From the NCBI GenBank assembly GCA_946885745.1, contig CAMPGV010000025.1, positions 1-12,367 on the forward strand: a DNA stretch of 12,367 nt, written 5' to 3'. The position numbers and the translations under genes are program-made. Positions 1 through 7,755 of this stretch are shown here, piece by piece (positions within the stretch are counted from its first letter, which is position 1; each line of letters opens with the position of its first letter). Origin of the DNA: an uncultured Candidatus Saccharibacteria bacterium. GTDB lineage: Bacteria; Patescibacteria; Saccharimonadia; Saccharimonadales; JAEWBQ01. Under the pieces are notes generated by a model. That model worked only from the letters and a program-made list of their open reading frames with translations. It was not told the origin of the DNA and did no database searches.

Positions 1-2
1 CA

Positions 3-671
3 AATGAGTCGTACCCAACTTCTCTGCCGGCTGACACAAAAGTAAGCCAAGGTGTCGTACTGCAACTTGCGACCACCGGAAGTAATAGCTCGTTCTGCGT
101 TAATGCCTATGGCCTATCGCCTTACTCAGTTGCCTCTTTTGAGTCAACGTCAAATAAGATCCGCGACTACCTATGTCCAGGCGCACCGTCTGGTAATCCT
201 GTTGGTGGCGCAGTCCCAACTGCACCACGCGGCGTCAACCTCGTCGCCGATATCTCCACCTGGAACACGACCGGCGGCGTCTCATATAACTCAACAGCAA
301 ATGAATTCACATTCTCTACCACAAGCGCCGGTGAGGCCGCGTCCCCATTGGTCCGCATTGATGCGCCAACATCAGCCCTGCTAAAGGTAGAGTCTTACGC
401 CACCACCGCAGCCCCTACACACACTCCACTTAGCGGCGTGTACTTTAGCGCTTTTTACTACGGAAGCGACGGCACCACTCCTGTAAATAACTCCATTGGC
501 TACACCAGTAACGGCAGAGCAGAGAGCACTCCACTCTCCGCATGGACGCAGCGGAGCTGGACAACACCCGCAGGACCAGGCGTCGTCTATGTTAAATTCG
601 TTATCCGCTCTTCGCCGACCAACTACACAAGCAACAATAGAATACGGAATGTCACCATTGAGGCAATTTAA
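3..671 (+). CDS. Secreted pilin-like protein with C-terminal beta-rich domain, 5'-truncated
   Basis: The frame is open from the left edge to the TAA at 669-671, giving 222 residues of a protein whose start lies outside the window. The first ~65 residues, around SFCVNAYGLS and DYLCPG, look like the distal domain of Saccharibacteria-type pilins, with two cysteines about 20 residues apart. From about residue 75 (RGVNLVADISTWNTTGG) to the end the sequence is rich in Ser, Thr, Gly, Asn and aromatics with alternating hydrophobics, like a beta-sandwich of the carbohydrate-binding-module type. There is no cytoplasmic motif. The complete prepilin gene follows after 10 bases, so both are probably one transcript. 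The domain reading is inference from composition and resemblance; no N-terminal pilin signal can be seen because the start is missing. It could equally be a secreted adhesin without a pilin leader. Confidence 0.75.
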   Translation, partial: NESYPTSLPADTKVSQGVVLQLATTGSNSSFCVNAYGLSPYSVASFESTSNKIRDYLCPGAPSGNPVGGAVPTAPRGVNLVADISTWNTTGGVSYNSTANEFTFSTTSAGEAASPLVRIDAPTSALLKVESYATTAAPTHTPLSGVYFSAFYYGSDGTTPVNNSIGYTSNGRAESTPLSAWTQRSWTTPAGPGVVYVKFVIRSSPTNYTSNNRIRNVTIEAI

Positions 672-681
672 TAGGAACCCT

Positions 682-1233
682 ATGAAAAATATCTACCATC
701 GCAACTCCTCGGGTTTTACCATTGTCGAGCTCCTTATCGTCATCGTTGTGATTGCCATCTTGGCAGCTATCACTATTGTTGCTTTTAACGGAATTCAGAC
801 CCGTGCCAATAATACCGCTCGCGTCAACGAAGCAAAGCAGTGGGAGCGTATCCTTCAGTCCTACGCAGTCACCTACAGTAAATACCCAGACGCCCTCAAT
901 GCACCTATGTGTCTGGGCGAGGACTTTCCCGATGTCAACGCCGATAGTGTCGGTGATTGTTGGGATTTGCACGTCGGCGGTAACCGCTATTCAATGAACA
1001 GCACCCTCAATACCGAACTGAAGAAGGTAGCCTCCGTCCTACCAGACTCGACTCGCAAGCCAGTTCCCGGTACCGGCACGAGTTCGCGCCTTGGGCCAGC
1101 CGCCACTTTGGAGAGCGGAGTCGTCAGGATTATTTACTGGATCGAAGGGACTGACCCGTGCCCAGTTGGCACTGCCCGCTGGAACGACGCCGCTTCTCGG
1201 GCTTGTCAAATCTCTTTGCCGCCCGCTGGTTAA
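682..1233 (+). CDS. Type IV prepilin / pseudopilin
   Basis: A 183-residue prepilin. The short leader MKNIYHRNSSG ends in the prepilin peptidase site G11|F12, followed by TIVELLIVIVVIAILAAI. This gives the conserved Glu at mature position 5 and one hydrophobic helix (about 12-36) that would anchor the subunit and pack in the pilus core. The globular part has four cysteines (C77, C93, C160, C175), which could form two disulfides. The ATG at 682 is chosen because it gives a normal short leader and has an AGGAA ribosome site at 673-677; an upstream in-frame ATG at 496 lies inside the preceding gene. It sits 10 bases after the partial secreted protein and is closed by a hairpin terminator. The sequence cannot tell a major pilin from a minor pilin or a type II secretion pseudopilin. 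Type IV pili are known in Saccharibacteria for twitching and host contact. Confidence 0.92.
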   Translation: MKNIYHRNSSGFTIVELLIVIVVIAILAAITIVAFNGIQTRANNTARVNEAKQWERILQSYAVTYSKYPDALNAPMCLGEDFPDVNADSVGDCWDLHVGGNRYSMNSTLNTELKKVASVLPDSTRKPVPGTGTSSRLGPAATLESGVVRIIYWIEGTDPCPVGTARWNDAASRACQISLPPAG

Positions 1234-1244
1234 TAGATTGTGAT

Positions 1245-1286
1245 ATGAATAATACCCCGCCACTTAGCAGGGTATTATTCATTTTT
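1245..1286 (+). terminator. Rho-independent terminator after pilin unit
   Basis: The arms 1245-1260 and 1267-1282 pair over 16 positions with one mismatch (C1258 opposite A1269) around a 6-base loop (CACTTA). A T run follows at 1282-1286. It lies between convergent genes: the pilin stop is 11 bases upstream and the minus-strand phosphomannomutase ends at 1297. The flank read on the minus strand is not T-rich, so it should work best for plus-strand transcripts, but the stem may serve both directions. Confidence 0.85.
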
Positions 1287-1296
1287 AACGCAGAGA

Positions 1297-2052
1297 TTAC
1301 GCGACCTTGACTAACGTCTCAACAATCAGCGCAGTGTCTTGCCACTTCTCCACGGCAATCGAATCTATACCCATGGCTTTTACTGGGTAGTCATTGCCGC
1401 CTTCTTCCAACTTGTCACCGACAAATAGAATATCATCCACAACAACACCTGTCGCCGCAAGAAGTTGCTTCATACCATAAGCCTTGTCGACGCCCGCAAG
1501 TGTCACATCAATAGAGGTCGTACCGCCAATCCTTACCTCGAGATCAGGGACAAAAGGAAGCACGTATTCGCGGAGTTTAAGCCTTTTGGCATTATCCGGA
1601 TCCCAAGCATACTTTTCAACCGACGGAGCTTGCTGCCCAAGTGCGGAATAGGTCACCTGTGAACCGCGATCTTCCACGACTTCGCCGTATGGATACTCTG
1701 GCCACAGACCAAGCTCTTTCGCACCATTTGTCAGCGCTTCAATTGCCCGCCGCTTCTGTTCGTTCGTCGGCTCATTGGCATATTGCCGCACCCAATCATT
1801 TGCCTCTTCATCGTAGAGCCAGTACTGCGTTCCGCAGGTTGGCATAAGATGAAACTGCTTTAAATGATGAGATTGCGCATCCAAGTTATTAATTACCTGA
1901 AGTTTAAACTGCTCAATATTACCACCAGAGATAATACACACTTCATATTTTTCAAGAAGCCGTACGAGTAACTCCGCCATCTCCGGGCTTATTGCCGACT
2001 TCGCCACCGAAAGTGTGTCATCAAGATCAAATGCAATAATTTTCTTAGCCAT
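1297..2052 (-). CDS. Phosphomannomutase, eukaryote-type HAD-IIB family
   Basis: A 251-residue HAD phosphatase-fold enzyme, predicted to interconvert mannose-6-phosphate and mannose-1-phosphate in the cytoplasm. The order of motifs matches the eukaryotic PMM1/PMM2 family. Motif I is DLDDT with nucleophile D9 and acid/base D11. It is followed by the SGGN loop at 42-45, a cap segment EDRGSQVTYSALGQ (127-140) corresponding to the substrate-binding RNGMLNVSPIGR region of PMM2, IGGTTSIDVTLAGVDK (175-190) with motif III Lys190, and the metal site GDKLEEGGND (212-221). The length equals the usual ~250. The start ATG has AGGAAAG upstream, inside the end of the preceding gene. Only 2 bases separate it from the mannose-1-phosphate guanylyltransferase, so the pair forms an operon for GDP-mannose. 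This is not the alpha-D-phosphohexomutase (ManB) type used by most bacteria. A broader HAD sugar phosphatase is a less likely alternative. Confidence 0.9.
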   Translation of the reverse strand: MAKKIIAFDLDDTLSVAKSAISPEMAELLVRLLEKYEVCIISGGNIEQFKLQVINNLDAQSHHLKQFHLMPTCGTQYWLYDEEANDWVRQYANEPTNEQKRRAIEALTNGAKELGLWPEYPYGEVVEDRGSQVTYSALGQQAPSVEKYAWDPDNAKRLKLREYVLPFVPDLEVRIGGTTSIDVTLAGVDKAYGMKQLLAATGVVVDDILFVGDKLEEGGNDYPVKAMGIDSIAVEKWQDTALIVETLVKVA

Positions 2053-2054
2053 GG

Positions 2055-3110
2055 TTACTTTCCTTCCATTTCTATTTGCAATTTCTTTGCTACTTCGCCA
2101 GTTCGATGGCTAACATCCTTACGTGAGATCAAAATACCATCAGGCGTATTTACGACAACAATATTATCAAGCCCAATTACGGCAATCGGCTTGTTTTCTT
2201 CATTACGGATATACATATTCTCCACTTCGATCGAATGAATGCCTTCACCGCTAAAATAATTGCCGTCTTCGTCTTTTGATACAGCGTCGTGCAGATCTTT
2301 AAACGATCCGACATCCATCCAGTCGAAACTTGCCGAAACCACCGCGAGACTCTGCGCCTTTTCAATCAATGCGATATCAATAACCTGATTATCAAGCTCC
2401 AGGTAGGCCTGGTTATATTCATCAGATTGTGGCTCAGCTATAGCCGACAATACGTCGAAGCTCTTAACTAATTCCGGAGCACTCTGAGTCATTTCACTTA
2501 AGAAAGTATTCACCGATCCTACAAAATACCCGCAGTTCCAGAGATAATTTCCGGTCTGCACGTATCCTAGCGCCGTTTCGTAATCTGGCTTTTCCTTAAA
2601 GGACTCTACCGCATACACGCCACTGTCGGGCTCAATCACTCCATCACGTTCAATATATCCGAAGCCAGTTGCTGGAAAGGTCGGCTCAATTCCAATCAGA
2701 GTAATTTCACGTCGCTCACTAGAAATGCGTGCTGCCACATTAAATGAGCGGACAAATCCAGCCGTGTCGCGTACATAGTGATCAGCATGAATAAATGCCA
2801 CTGGCTCATCCTTATCATGACTACGGGCAATCACATCAAGTGCAAAGGCAATACAATGCGCCGTACCACGCCGTCCAGGCTCGATCAAAAATGCTTCATC
2901 TGGTAATTCTGGTAGCTGTTCACGCACGTGATGAGCGTGGCTAGCCTCCGTGACAACATACACCGTATCGCCCAGCTTATGTGCGCGGTCATAGGCGGTC
3001 TGCAACATCGTGCGCTCACCTGTAAGTTTTAAAAGTTGTTTTGGATAGTGTGATGTAGAAAGTGGCCAGAGGCGGGTACCCGACCCTCCGGCGATAATGA
3101 CAATAATCAT
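2055..3110 (-). CDS. manC: Mannose-1-phosphate guanylyltransferase (GDP-mannose pyrophosphorylase)
   Basis: A 351-residue nucleotidyltransferase that would make GDP-mannose from mannose-1-phosphate and GTP. The N-terminal Rossmann-like core has the signature GGSGTRLWPLS (8-18) and PKQ (23-25). It is followed by EPGRRGTA (77-84), HADH (108-111), TGFGYI (148-153), FKEKP (171-175), NYLWNCGYF (188-196) and DWMDVGSF. The C-terminal cupin phosphomannose isomerase domain found in bifunctional ManC enzymes is absent, so this is the short monofunctional form. Two motifs depart from the usual bacterial pattern: EPxxRNTAP has become EPGRRGTAH, and PSDH has become HADH. The frame stays open to an ATG at 3164, but the start at 3110 is preferred: the protein then begins directly at the first beta strand (MIIVIIAGGSGTR), and TATAAT plus AGAGGAT lie just upstream. 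It leads the operon, with the phosphomannomutase next. Confidence 0.92.
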   Translation of the reverse strand: MIIVIIAGGSGTRLWPLSTSHYPKQLLKLTGERTMLQTAYDRAHKLGDTVYVVTEASHAHHVREQLPELPDEAFLIEPGRRGTAHCIAFALDVIARSHDKDEPVAFIHADHYVRDTAGFVRSFNVAARISSERREITLIGIEPTFPATGFGYIERDGVIEPDSGVYAVESFKEKPDYETALGYVQTGNYLWNCGYFVGSVNTFLSEMTQSAPELVKSFDVLSAIAEPQSDEYNQAYLELDNQVIDIALIEKAQSLAVVSASFDWMDVGSFKDLHDAVSKDEDGNYFSGEGIHSIEVENMYIRNEENKPIAVIGLDNIVVVNTPDGILISRKDVSHRTGEVAKKLQIEMEGK

Positions 3111-3123
3111 ATCCTCTATTATA
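3111..3123 (-). promoter_or_regulatory. -10 box close to the manC start
   Basis: Read on the minus strand, a perfect TATAAT occupies 3123-3118, followed by 7 bases (AGAGGAT) and the ATG at 3110. The expected transcription start falls at or next to the ATG, so the mRNA may be leaderless. AGAGG could instead act as a poor, very closely spaced ribosome site. No good -35 hexamer is visible 16-18 bases upstream. Confidence 0.5.
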
Positions 3124-3164
3124 AACCCTGCCCGTTTTTGTAGCGCTCCATGACCGTGTCTCAT

Positions 3165-3193
3165 TCGACGTACTAGCTAAAATATGTTAATAT
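3165..3193 (+). promoter_or_regulatory. Candidate extended -10 promoter of the RmlA-like gene
   Basis: TAATAT at 3188-3193 is preceded by TGT, giving an extended -10 (TGn). TCGACG at 3165-3170 matches TTGACA at 4 of 6 positions with a 17-base spacer. Transcription would start near 3200, leaving a leader of about 97 bases before the GTG at 3297. It is divergent from the manC promoter on the other strand. Confidence 0.4.
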
Positions 3194-3209
3194 TACACTA
3201 TAGGTTTTT

Positions 3210-3230
3210 CGTTACCGCTACATGGTAACG
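3210..3230 (+). promoter_or_regulatory. Perfect inverted repeat in the leader (operator or mRNA hairpin)
   Basis: CGTTACC (3210-3216) and GGTAACG (3224-3230) form a perfect 7-bp inverted repeat with a 7-base spacer GCTACAT. It lies just downstream of the predicted start of transcription and has no T run, so it is not a terminator. It could be a binding site for a dimeric regulator or a 5' mRNA stem-loop; the sequence does not decide. Confidence 0.4.
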
Positions 3231-3284
3231 GAGTTTTCTACCCAAGACAGCACTAGCAAATTCAAAATCGAGCTCTACACAACC

Positions 3285-3290
3285 AGGAGG
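3285..3290 (+). promoter_or_regulatory. Shine-Dalgarno AGGAGG deciding a GTG start
   Basis: A consensus AGGAGG lies 6 bases before the GTG at 3297. It fixes that start over the in-frame ATG at 3222, which would add a 25-residue tail absent from the paralogue. Confidence 0.85.
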
Positions 3291-3296
3291 TCACCC

Positions 3297-4187
3297 GTGA
3301 AGGGTATCATTCTTGCCGCAGGCAAAGGAACACGACTAGGCGCCATGACCTGTGGCATCGGCCGCGGCGGCACAGGCGTGAGTAAACCGCTCATACCCAC
3401 CTACGACAAGGCAACTATCTACTACCCGCTGGCTGATCTCATATCAGCCGGGATAAAAGATATCCTTGTCATTGCTGCACCAGACAATGTTGATCAGTTT
3501 CACAACCTTCTTGGCAATGGCGACGACTTGGGTATTACGATATCCTATACCGTTCAGCCACACCCCGAAGGCATTGCACAGGCGTTCATTATCGCCGAGG
3601 ATTTCATCGGAAACGATGATGTTGCACTTGTTTTCGGAGACAACGTCTTTAGTGGCGAGAAATTCACTGAAACACTCAAGGCCAGCACCAACCCAAACGG
3701 CGCAACAGTCTTTACTTACCGTGTCACCAACCCTGAGGATTTCGGTGTCGTAGAGTTCGACAAGGATATGCAGGCAATCTCTCTTGAAGAAAAACCTACG
3801 CAACCGAAGTCTCACTACGCTGTCGTGGGGATATACTTCTACAACAGCAGTGTCGTGGAAATCGCCAAGAGCATTCAGCCGAGTGCGCGTGGCGAGCTTG
3901 AGATCACAAGCGTCAATCAAGAGTACCTTAGCAGAGGGCAACTCAAGGTTACCCGGCTCGACAGCGATACCCGCTGGTTCGATACCGGAACAGAGAGTTC
4001 GCTCAACAAAGCCTCCAATTACGTGCGTGATTACCAGGAAAGCACCGAGCAACTCCTGGGAAGTCCCGAACTTGCCGCCTACAGGGCTGGCTTCATTGAC
4101 AGGGATAAGCTCTTGAGCCTAGCCGAACCGCTCGAGAAATCGACCTACGGCAAGGCCCTGATGCGTCTCGCACTTGACGACGAGTAG
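3297..4187 (+). CDS. RmlA-like sugar-1-phosphate nucleotidyltransferase, diverged paralogue
   Basis: A 296-residue nucleotidyltransferase, clearly paralogous to the RmlA at 6772. The start is the GTG at 3297, with a perfect AGGAGG at 3285-3290. The protein then begins VKGIILAAGKGTRLG, matching [15 protein letters not shown] of the paralogue; an upstream ATG at 3222 lacks a ribosome site. Core residues are kept: GTRL 11-14, Lys30, Gln87, Asp115 of FGDN, E165/K166 of EEKP and Asp229 of WFDTGT. Differences are a 7-residue Gly-rich insertion (GRGGTGV, about 22-28) in the nucleotide-loop region, SKPLIPTYDKAT in place of [16 protein letters not shown] for LGDN and Phe149 for the Tyr of YGVVEF. It is a single-gene unit with its own promoter and terminator, beside but outside the rml operon. 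It probably makes a dTDP- or other NDP-sugar; the substrate is uncertain, and a redundant RmlA remains possible. Confidence 0.85.
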   Translation: MKGIILAAGKGTRLGAMTCGIGRGGTGVSKPLIPTYDKATIYYPLADLISAGIKDILVIAAPDNVDQFHNLLGNGDDLGITISYTVQPHPEGIAQAFIIAEDFIGNDDVALVFGDNVFSGEKFTETLKASTNPNGATVFTYRVTNPEDFGVVEFDKDMQAISLEEKPTQPKSHYAVVGIYFYNSSVVEIAKSIQPSARGELEITSVNQEYLSRGQLKVTRLDSDTRWFDTGTESSLNKASNYVRDYQESTEQLLGSPELAAYRAGFIDRDKLLSLAEPLEKSTYGKALMRLALDDE

Positions 4188-4235
4188 AAAGAGAGGTTGC
4201 GTGCCGGAATGGAAACATTCCGGCACTTCTCTTTT
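4188..4235 (+). terminator. Strong Rho-independent terminator
   Basis: A perfect 10-bp stem, GTGCCGGAAT (4201-4210) with ATTCCGGCAC (4217-4226), has the loop GGAAAC and is followed by TTCTCTTTT. An outer helix AAAGAGA (4188-4194) with TCTCTTT (4228-4234) can extend it. It begins right after the stop of the RmlA-like gene and isolates it from the rml operon. Confidence 0.92.
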
Positions 4236-4295
4236 AAAATTGTCCTCAAATTATGTTGTAGCGATTACATTTATAAGATATGTCAATTTACACAA

Positions 4296-5330
<1,035 letters not shown>

Positions 5331-5332
5331 CT

Positions 5333-6754
5333 ATGGAACGCCAAGACCTCGAATTCAGCAAAGAGCTTACCTTTAAAGAAACTCCAATTCCAGGCATGCT
5401 GATTGCCGATCTGCCAGTTCATGGTGATTCGCGCGGCTGGTTCAAGGAAAACTGGCAAAATGAAAAAATGTCCAGCCTCGGCCTACCCGAGTTTGGACCA
5501 GTGCAAAATAACATCTCGTTTAACGCAGAAAAAGGTGTCACACGCGGTATTCATGCCGAGCCATGGGATAAGTACATTTCAGTTGGCTCCGGTCGTGTGT
5601 TTGGTGCCTGGGTAGATCTTCGTGAGGGAGATTCCTTTGGCACCGTCTTTACGGCCGAAATTGATCCAACGAAAGCTATTTTTGTCCCACGTGGTGTCGG
5701 TAACTCTTTCCAGGCTCTTGAAGACAATACTGTCTATACCTACCTCGTCAATGACCATTGGAGTGCCGAAGCGCAGGCTCAATACACTTTCTTAAATCTC
5801 TCCGACGAAACAGCTGGTATTCAGTGGCCAATCCCTCTTGATCAAGCTGAGCTTTCTGATAAAGACAAGGTGCACCCACGCCTTGCTGATGTAGAGCCTA
5901 TGCAAGCGAAGAAAATCCTCATCACTGGTGCCGATGGTCAATTAGGCCGCGCCCTTCGATCGGTTTACCCAGATGCCGAGTTCGTTACTCGAAATGAGTT
6001 TGATATTACTGATGAAAATCTTGAAAGCGCACGCCCATGGCGACAGTATCGGGCAATCATCAACACTGCCGCTTACACCGCCGTCGATGCTGCCGAGACG
6101 CCAGAAGGCCGCAATGATGCCTGGCGCATCAACGCGACAGCCGTCGCCAACCTCGCGCGTATTGCTACAAAATACAATGTTACACTCGTACACTACTCAA
6201 GCGACTACGTCTTCGATGGAACAAAAGAAGTTCACGATGAGAATGAGTTATATTCTCCGCTTGGCACTTATGGCCAATCAAAAGCAGCTGGCGATATCGC
6301 CGCAGCTACCGCGCCGCAACACTACAACCTTCGCACTAGCTGGGTAATTGGTGACGGCAGCAATTTCGTCCGAACCATGCAAAGCCTCGCCGAACGCGGC
6401 ATTCAGCCAAAGGTTGTTAACGACCAAATTGGGCGTCTGACTTTTACAGAAGATTTGGCTCAGGCTACAAAACATCTTCTTAACACTACAGCTCCATACG
6501 GCACCTACAACGTCACCAACGACGGTGAACCCGTTAGCTGGGCGGACATTGCTGCTGAGGTCTACGAACTGTGTGGCCACGATCGTAGCGAAGTCACAGG
6601 TATTTCAACTGAAGAATACTTTGCCGGCAAAGAAGGTATCGCCCCTAGACCTTTACAAAGTACCCTAAATATTGCTAAAATACAGTCGGCAGGTTTTTCT
6701 CCACACCAGTGGAAAGAAGCTCTGAAGCAGTACCTCGCAAATAACCAGTCGTAA
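5333..6754 (+). CDS. rmlCD: Bifunctional dTDP-4-dehydrorhamnose 3,5-epimerase / reductase fusion
   Basis: A 473-residue fusion that would carry out the last two steps to dTDP-L-rhamnose. Residues 1-~188 are an RmlC cupin: RGWFKENW (34-41), NNISFN (59-64), RGIHAE (71-76) with His74, Lys80, Tyr137 and Asp158 as the likely active-site set, then GIQWP (162-166) and LSDKD (174-178). The loop between His74 and Lys80 is shorter than in stand-alone RmlC. Residues ~192-473 are an RmlD reductase: Rossmann motif [13 protein letters not shown] (193-205), SSDYVFDGT (289-297) and YGQSK (313-317). The ATG at 5333 is 2 bases after rmlB; it has no clear ribosome site and is probably translationally coupled. 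The frame stays open upstream to 5273, but that part overlaps rmlB. The same fusion is known in Corynebacterium (rmlCD) and Bifidobacterium; plants use an analogous epimerase/reductase. Confidence 0.95.
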   Translation: MERQDLEFSKELTFKETPIPGMLIADLPVHGDSRGWFKENWQNEKMSSLGLPEFGPVQNNISFNAEKGVTRGIHAEPWDKYISVGSGRVFGAWVDLREGDSFGTVFTAEIDPTKAIFVPRGVGNSFQALEDNTVYTYLVNDHWSAEAQAQYTFLNLSDETAGIQWPIPLDQAELSDKDKVHPRLADVEPMQAKKILITGADGQLGRALRSVYPDAEFVTRNEFDITDENLESARPWRQYRAIINTAAYTAVDAAETPEGRNDAWRINATAVANLARIATKYNVTLVHYSSDYVFDGTKEVHDENELYSPLGTYGQSKAAGDIAAATAPQHYNLRTSWVIGDGSNFVRTMQSLAERGIQPKVVNDQIGRLTFTEDLAQATKHLLNTTAPYGTYNVTNDGEPVSWADIAAEVYELCGHDRSEVTGISTEEYFAGKEGIAPRPLQSTLNIAKIQSAGFSPHQWKEALKQYLANNQS

Positions 6755-6771
6755 CCGAAAGGAAAGTTCTC

Positions 6772-7632
6772 ATGAAGGGAATCATTTTGGCAGGTGGCTC
6801 CGGCACCCGCCTCCACCCCATCACGCTCGCTATTAGCAAGCAGCTCGTGCCCGTCTATGACAAGCCGATGATTTACTATCCGCTTCACACGCTGATGTCA
6901 GCCGGCATTCGCGACATCCTGATCATCACCACACCCGATGATCAGCCCAACTTCCAGAAACTTCTTGGAGATGGGTCACAGTGGGGCATTAGCCTCACTT
7001 ATGCAGTCCAGCCGTCACCCGACGGCCTCGCCCAGGCATTCATCATCGGTGAAGAGTTTATCGGTAACGACAACGTTGCACTGGTACTTGGTGACAACAT
7101 TTTCCACGGCGCAGGTATTGAGGATGTACTCAAAGAGGCTGTCAATCGAGATGGAGCTACCGTCTTTACCTCTCACGTCCACGATCCCGAGCGCTACGGT
7201 GTTGTTGAGTTCGACGAAAAAGGTACGGCAATCTCAATTGAAGAGAAGCCGGCCAAACCAAGGTCGAACTACGCTGTCGTTGGGCTCTACTTCTATCCCA
7301 ATGATGTAGTTGAGATCGCTAAGAGCATTCAGCCGAGTGCACGTGGCGAACTTGAGATCACAACCGTCAATGAAGCGTACCTCGAACGTGGCGACCTGTC
7401 GGTCAATATTCTGCCAAATGGCAGCGCCTGGCTCGACACCGGCACCTTCCAGTCACTTGGCGACGCTGGCATCTTTGTCCGCACACTCGAGGAGCGTACT
7501 GGTATTGCCGTAGGAAGTCCTGAGGTCACCGCTCACGAGCAAGGCTGGCTCACAACCGCCCAGCTCGTCGAACGGGCCGAACCGCTCGTCAAATCGGGCT
7601 ACGGCGTCTACATCAAGAATCACCTGAAGTAA
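6772..7632 (+). CDS. rmlA: Glucose-1-phosphate thymidylyltransferase
   Basis: A 286-residue RmlA that activates glucose-1-phosphate with dTTP, the first step of the dTDP-rhamnose pathway. It has the canonical [11 protein letters not shown] (8-18), [17 protein letters not shown] from residue 22 with catalytic Lys23, Gln80, GDN with metal-binding Asp108, YGVVEF (142-147), EEKP (157-160) and WLDTGT with Asp222. Length matches the usual ~290. The ATG at 6772 has AAAGGAAAG upstream at 6758-6766. It is the third gene of the operon, 17 bases after rmlCD, and is followed by a hairpin terminator. With rmlB and rmlCD it completes the pathway in three genes. Its paralogue lies at 3297-4187, and the two share a 57-base block at 53 of 57 identical positions. 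Confidence 0.96.
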   Translation: MKGIILAGGSGTRLHPITLAISKQLVPVYDKPMIYYPLHTLMSAGIRDILIITTPDDQPNFQKLLGDGSQWGISLTYAVQPSPDGLAQAFIIGEEFIGNDNVALVLGDNIFHGAGIEDVLKEAVNRDGATVFTSHVHDPERYGVVEFDEKGTAISIEEKPAKPRSNYAVVGLYFYPNDVVEIAKSIQPSARGELEITTVNEAYLERGDLSVNILPNGSAWLDTGTFQSLGDAGIFVRTLEERTGIAVGSPEVTAHEQGWLTTAQLVERAEPLVKSGYGVYIKNHLK

Positions 7633-7659
7633 CGCTTCGCTTACACATCAACCCGCCAC

Positions 7660-7690
7660 GGGGATGGATCCTAGATCCATCCCCTCTATC
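7660..7690 (+). terminator. Terminator after the rml operon
   Basis: GGGGATGGATC (7660-7670) and GATCCATCCCC (7674-7684) form a perfect 11-bp stem with a 3-base loop (CTA). TCTATCATTT follows, a weak T tract. It lies 28 bases after the rmlA stop and marks the end of the operon, just before the composition turns A/T-rich. Confidence 0.8.
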
Positions 7691-7740
7691 ATTTAGTGAA
7701 GTAATTAGGCCACACCGTCATTCGTTGAGACGAAGTAGGA

Positions 7741-7746
7741 TATAGT
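7741..7746 (+). promoter_or_regulatory. -10 box before the GT-C gene
   Basis: TATAGT (5 of 6 matches) ends 9 bases before the ATG at 7756, so a leader of only about 2-3 bases is expected. No Shine-Dalgarno sequence is present and no -35 hexamer of good quality is visible at 16-18 bases; TTGAGA at 7725-7730 is too close. Confidence 0.4.
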
Positions 7747-7755
7747 AATATATGC

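Noticed and set aside
496..681. ATG at 496 as start of the prepilin
   Set aside because: It would overlap the preceding gene by 176 bases and give an implausible 73-residue leader before the cleavage site.
3111..3164. ATG at 3164 (minus) as start of manC
   Set aside because: The extra 18 residues are unlike the family, whose members begin close to the GGSGTR strand; promoter-like bases sit in the extension.
3188..3204. Resemblance of TTAATATTACACTATAGG-like bases to a T7 RNA polymerase promoter
   Set aside because: The match needs a two-base deletion inside the 18-base core and there is no phage gene nearby. A host extended -10 explains the A/T-rich stretch.
3222..3296. ATG at 3222 as start of the RmlA-like gene
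   Set aside because: It lies inside the hairpin loop, has no ribosome site and adds 25 residues absent from the paralogue. The GTG at 3297 has a perfect AGGAGG.
3444..4052. Long minus-strand open frame of 202 codons opposite the RmlA-like gene
   Set aside because: It lies fully inside a well-supported enzyme gene, shows no family motif and has no ribosome site; it reflects codon bias of the real gene.
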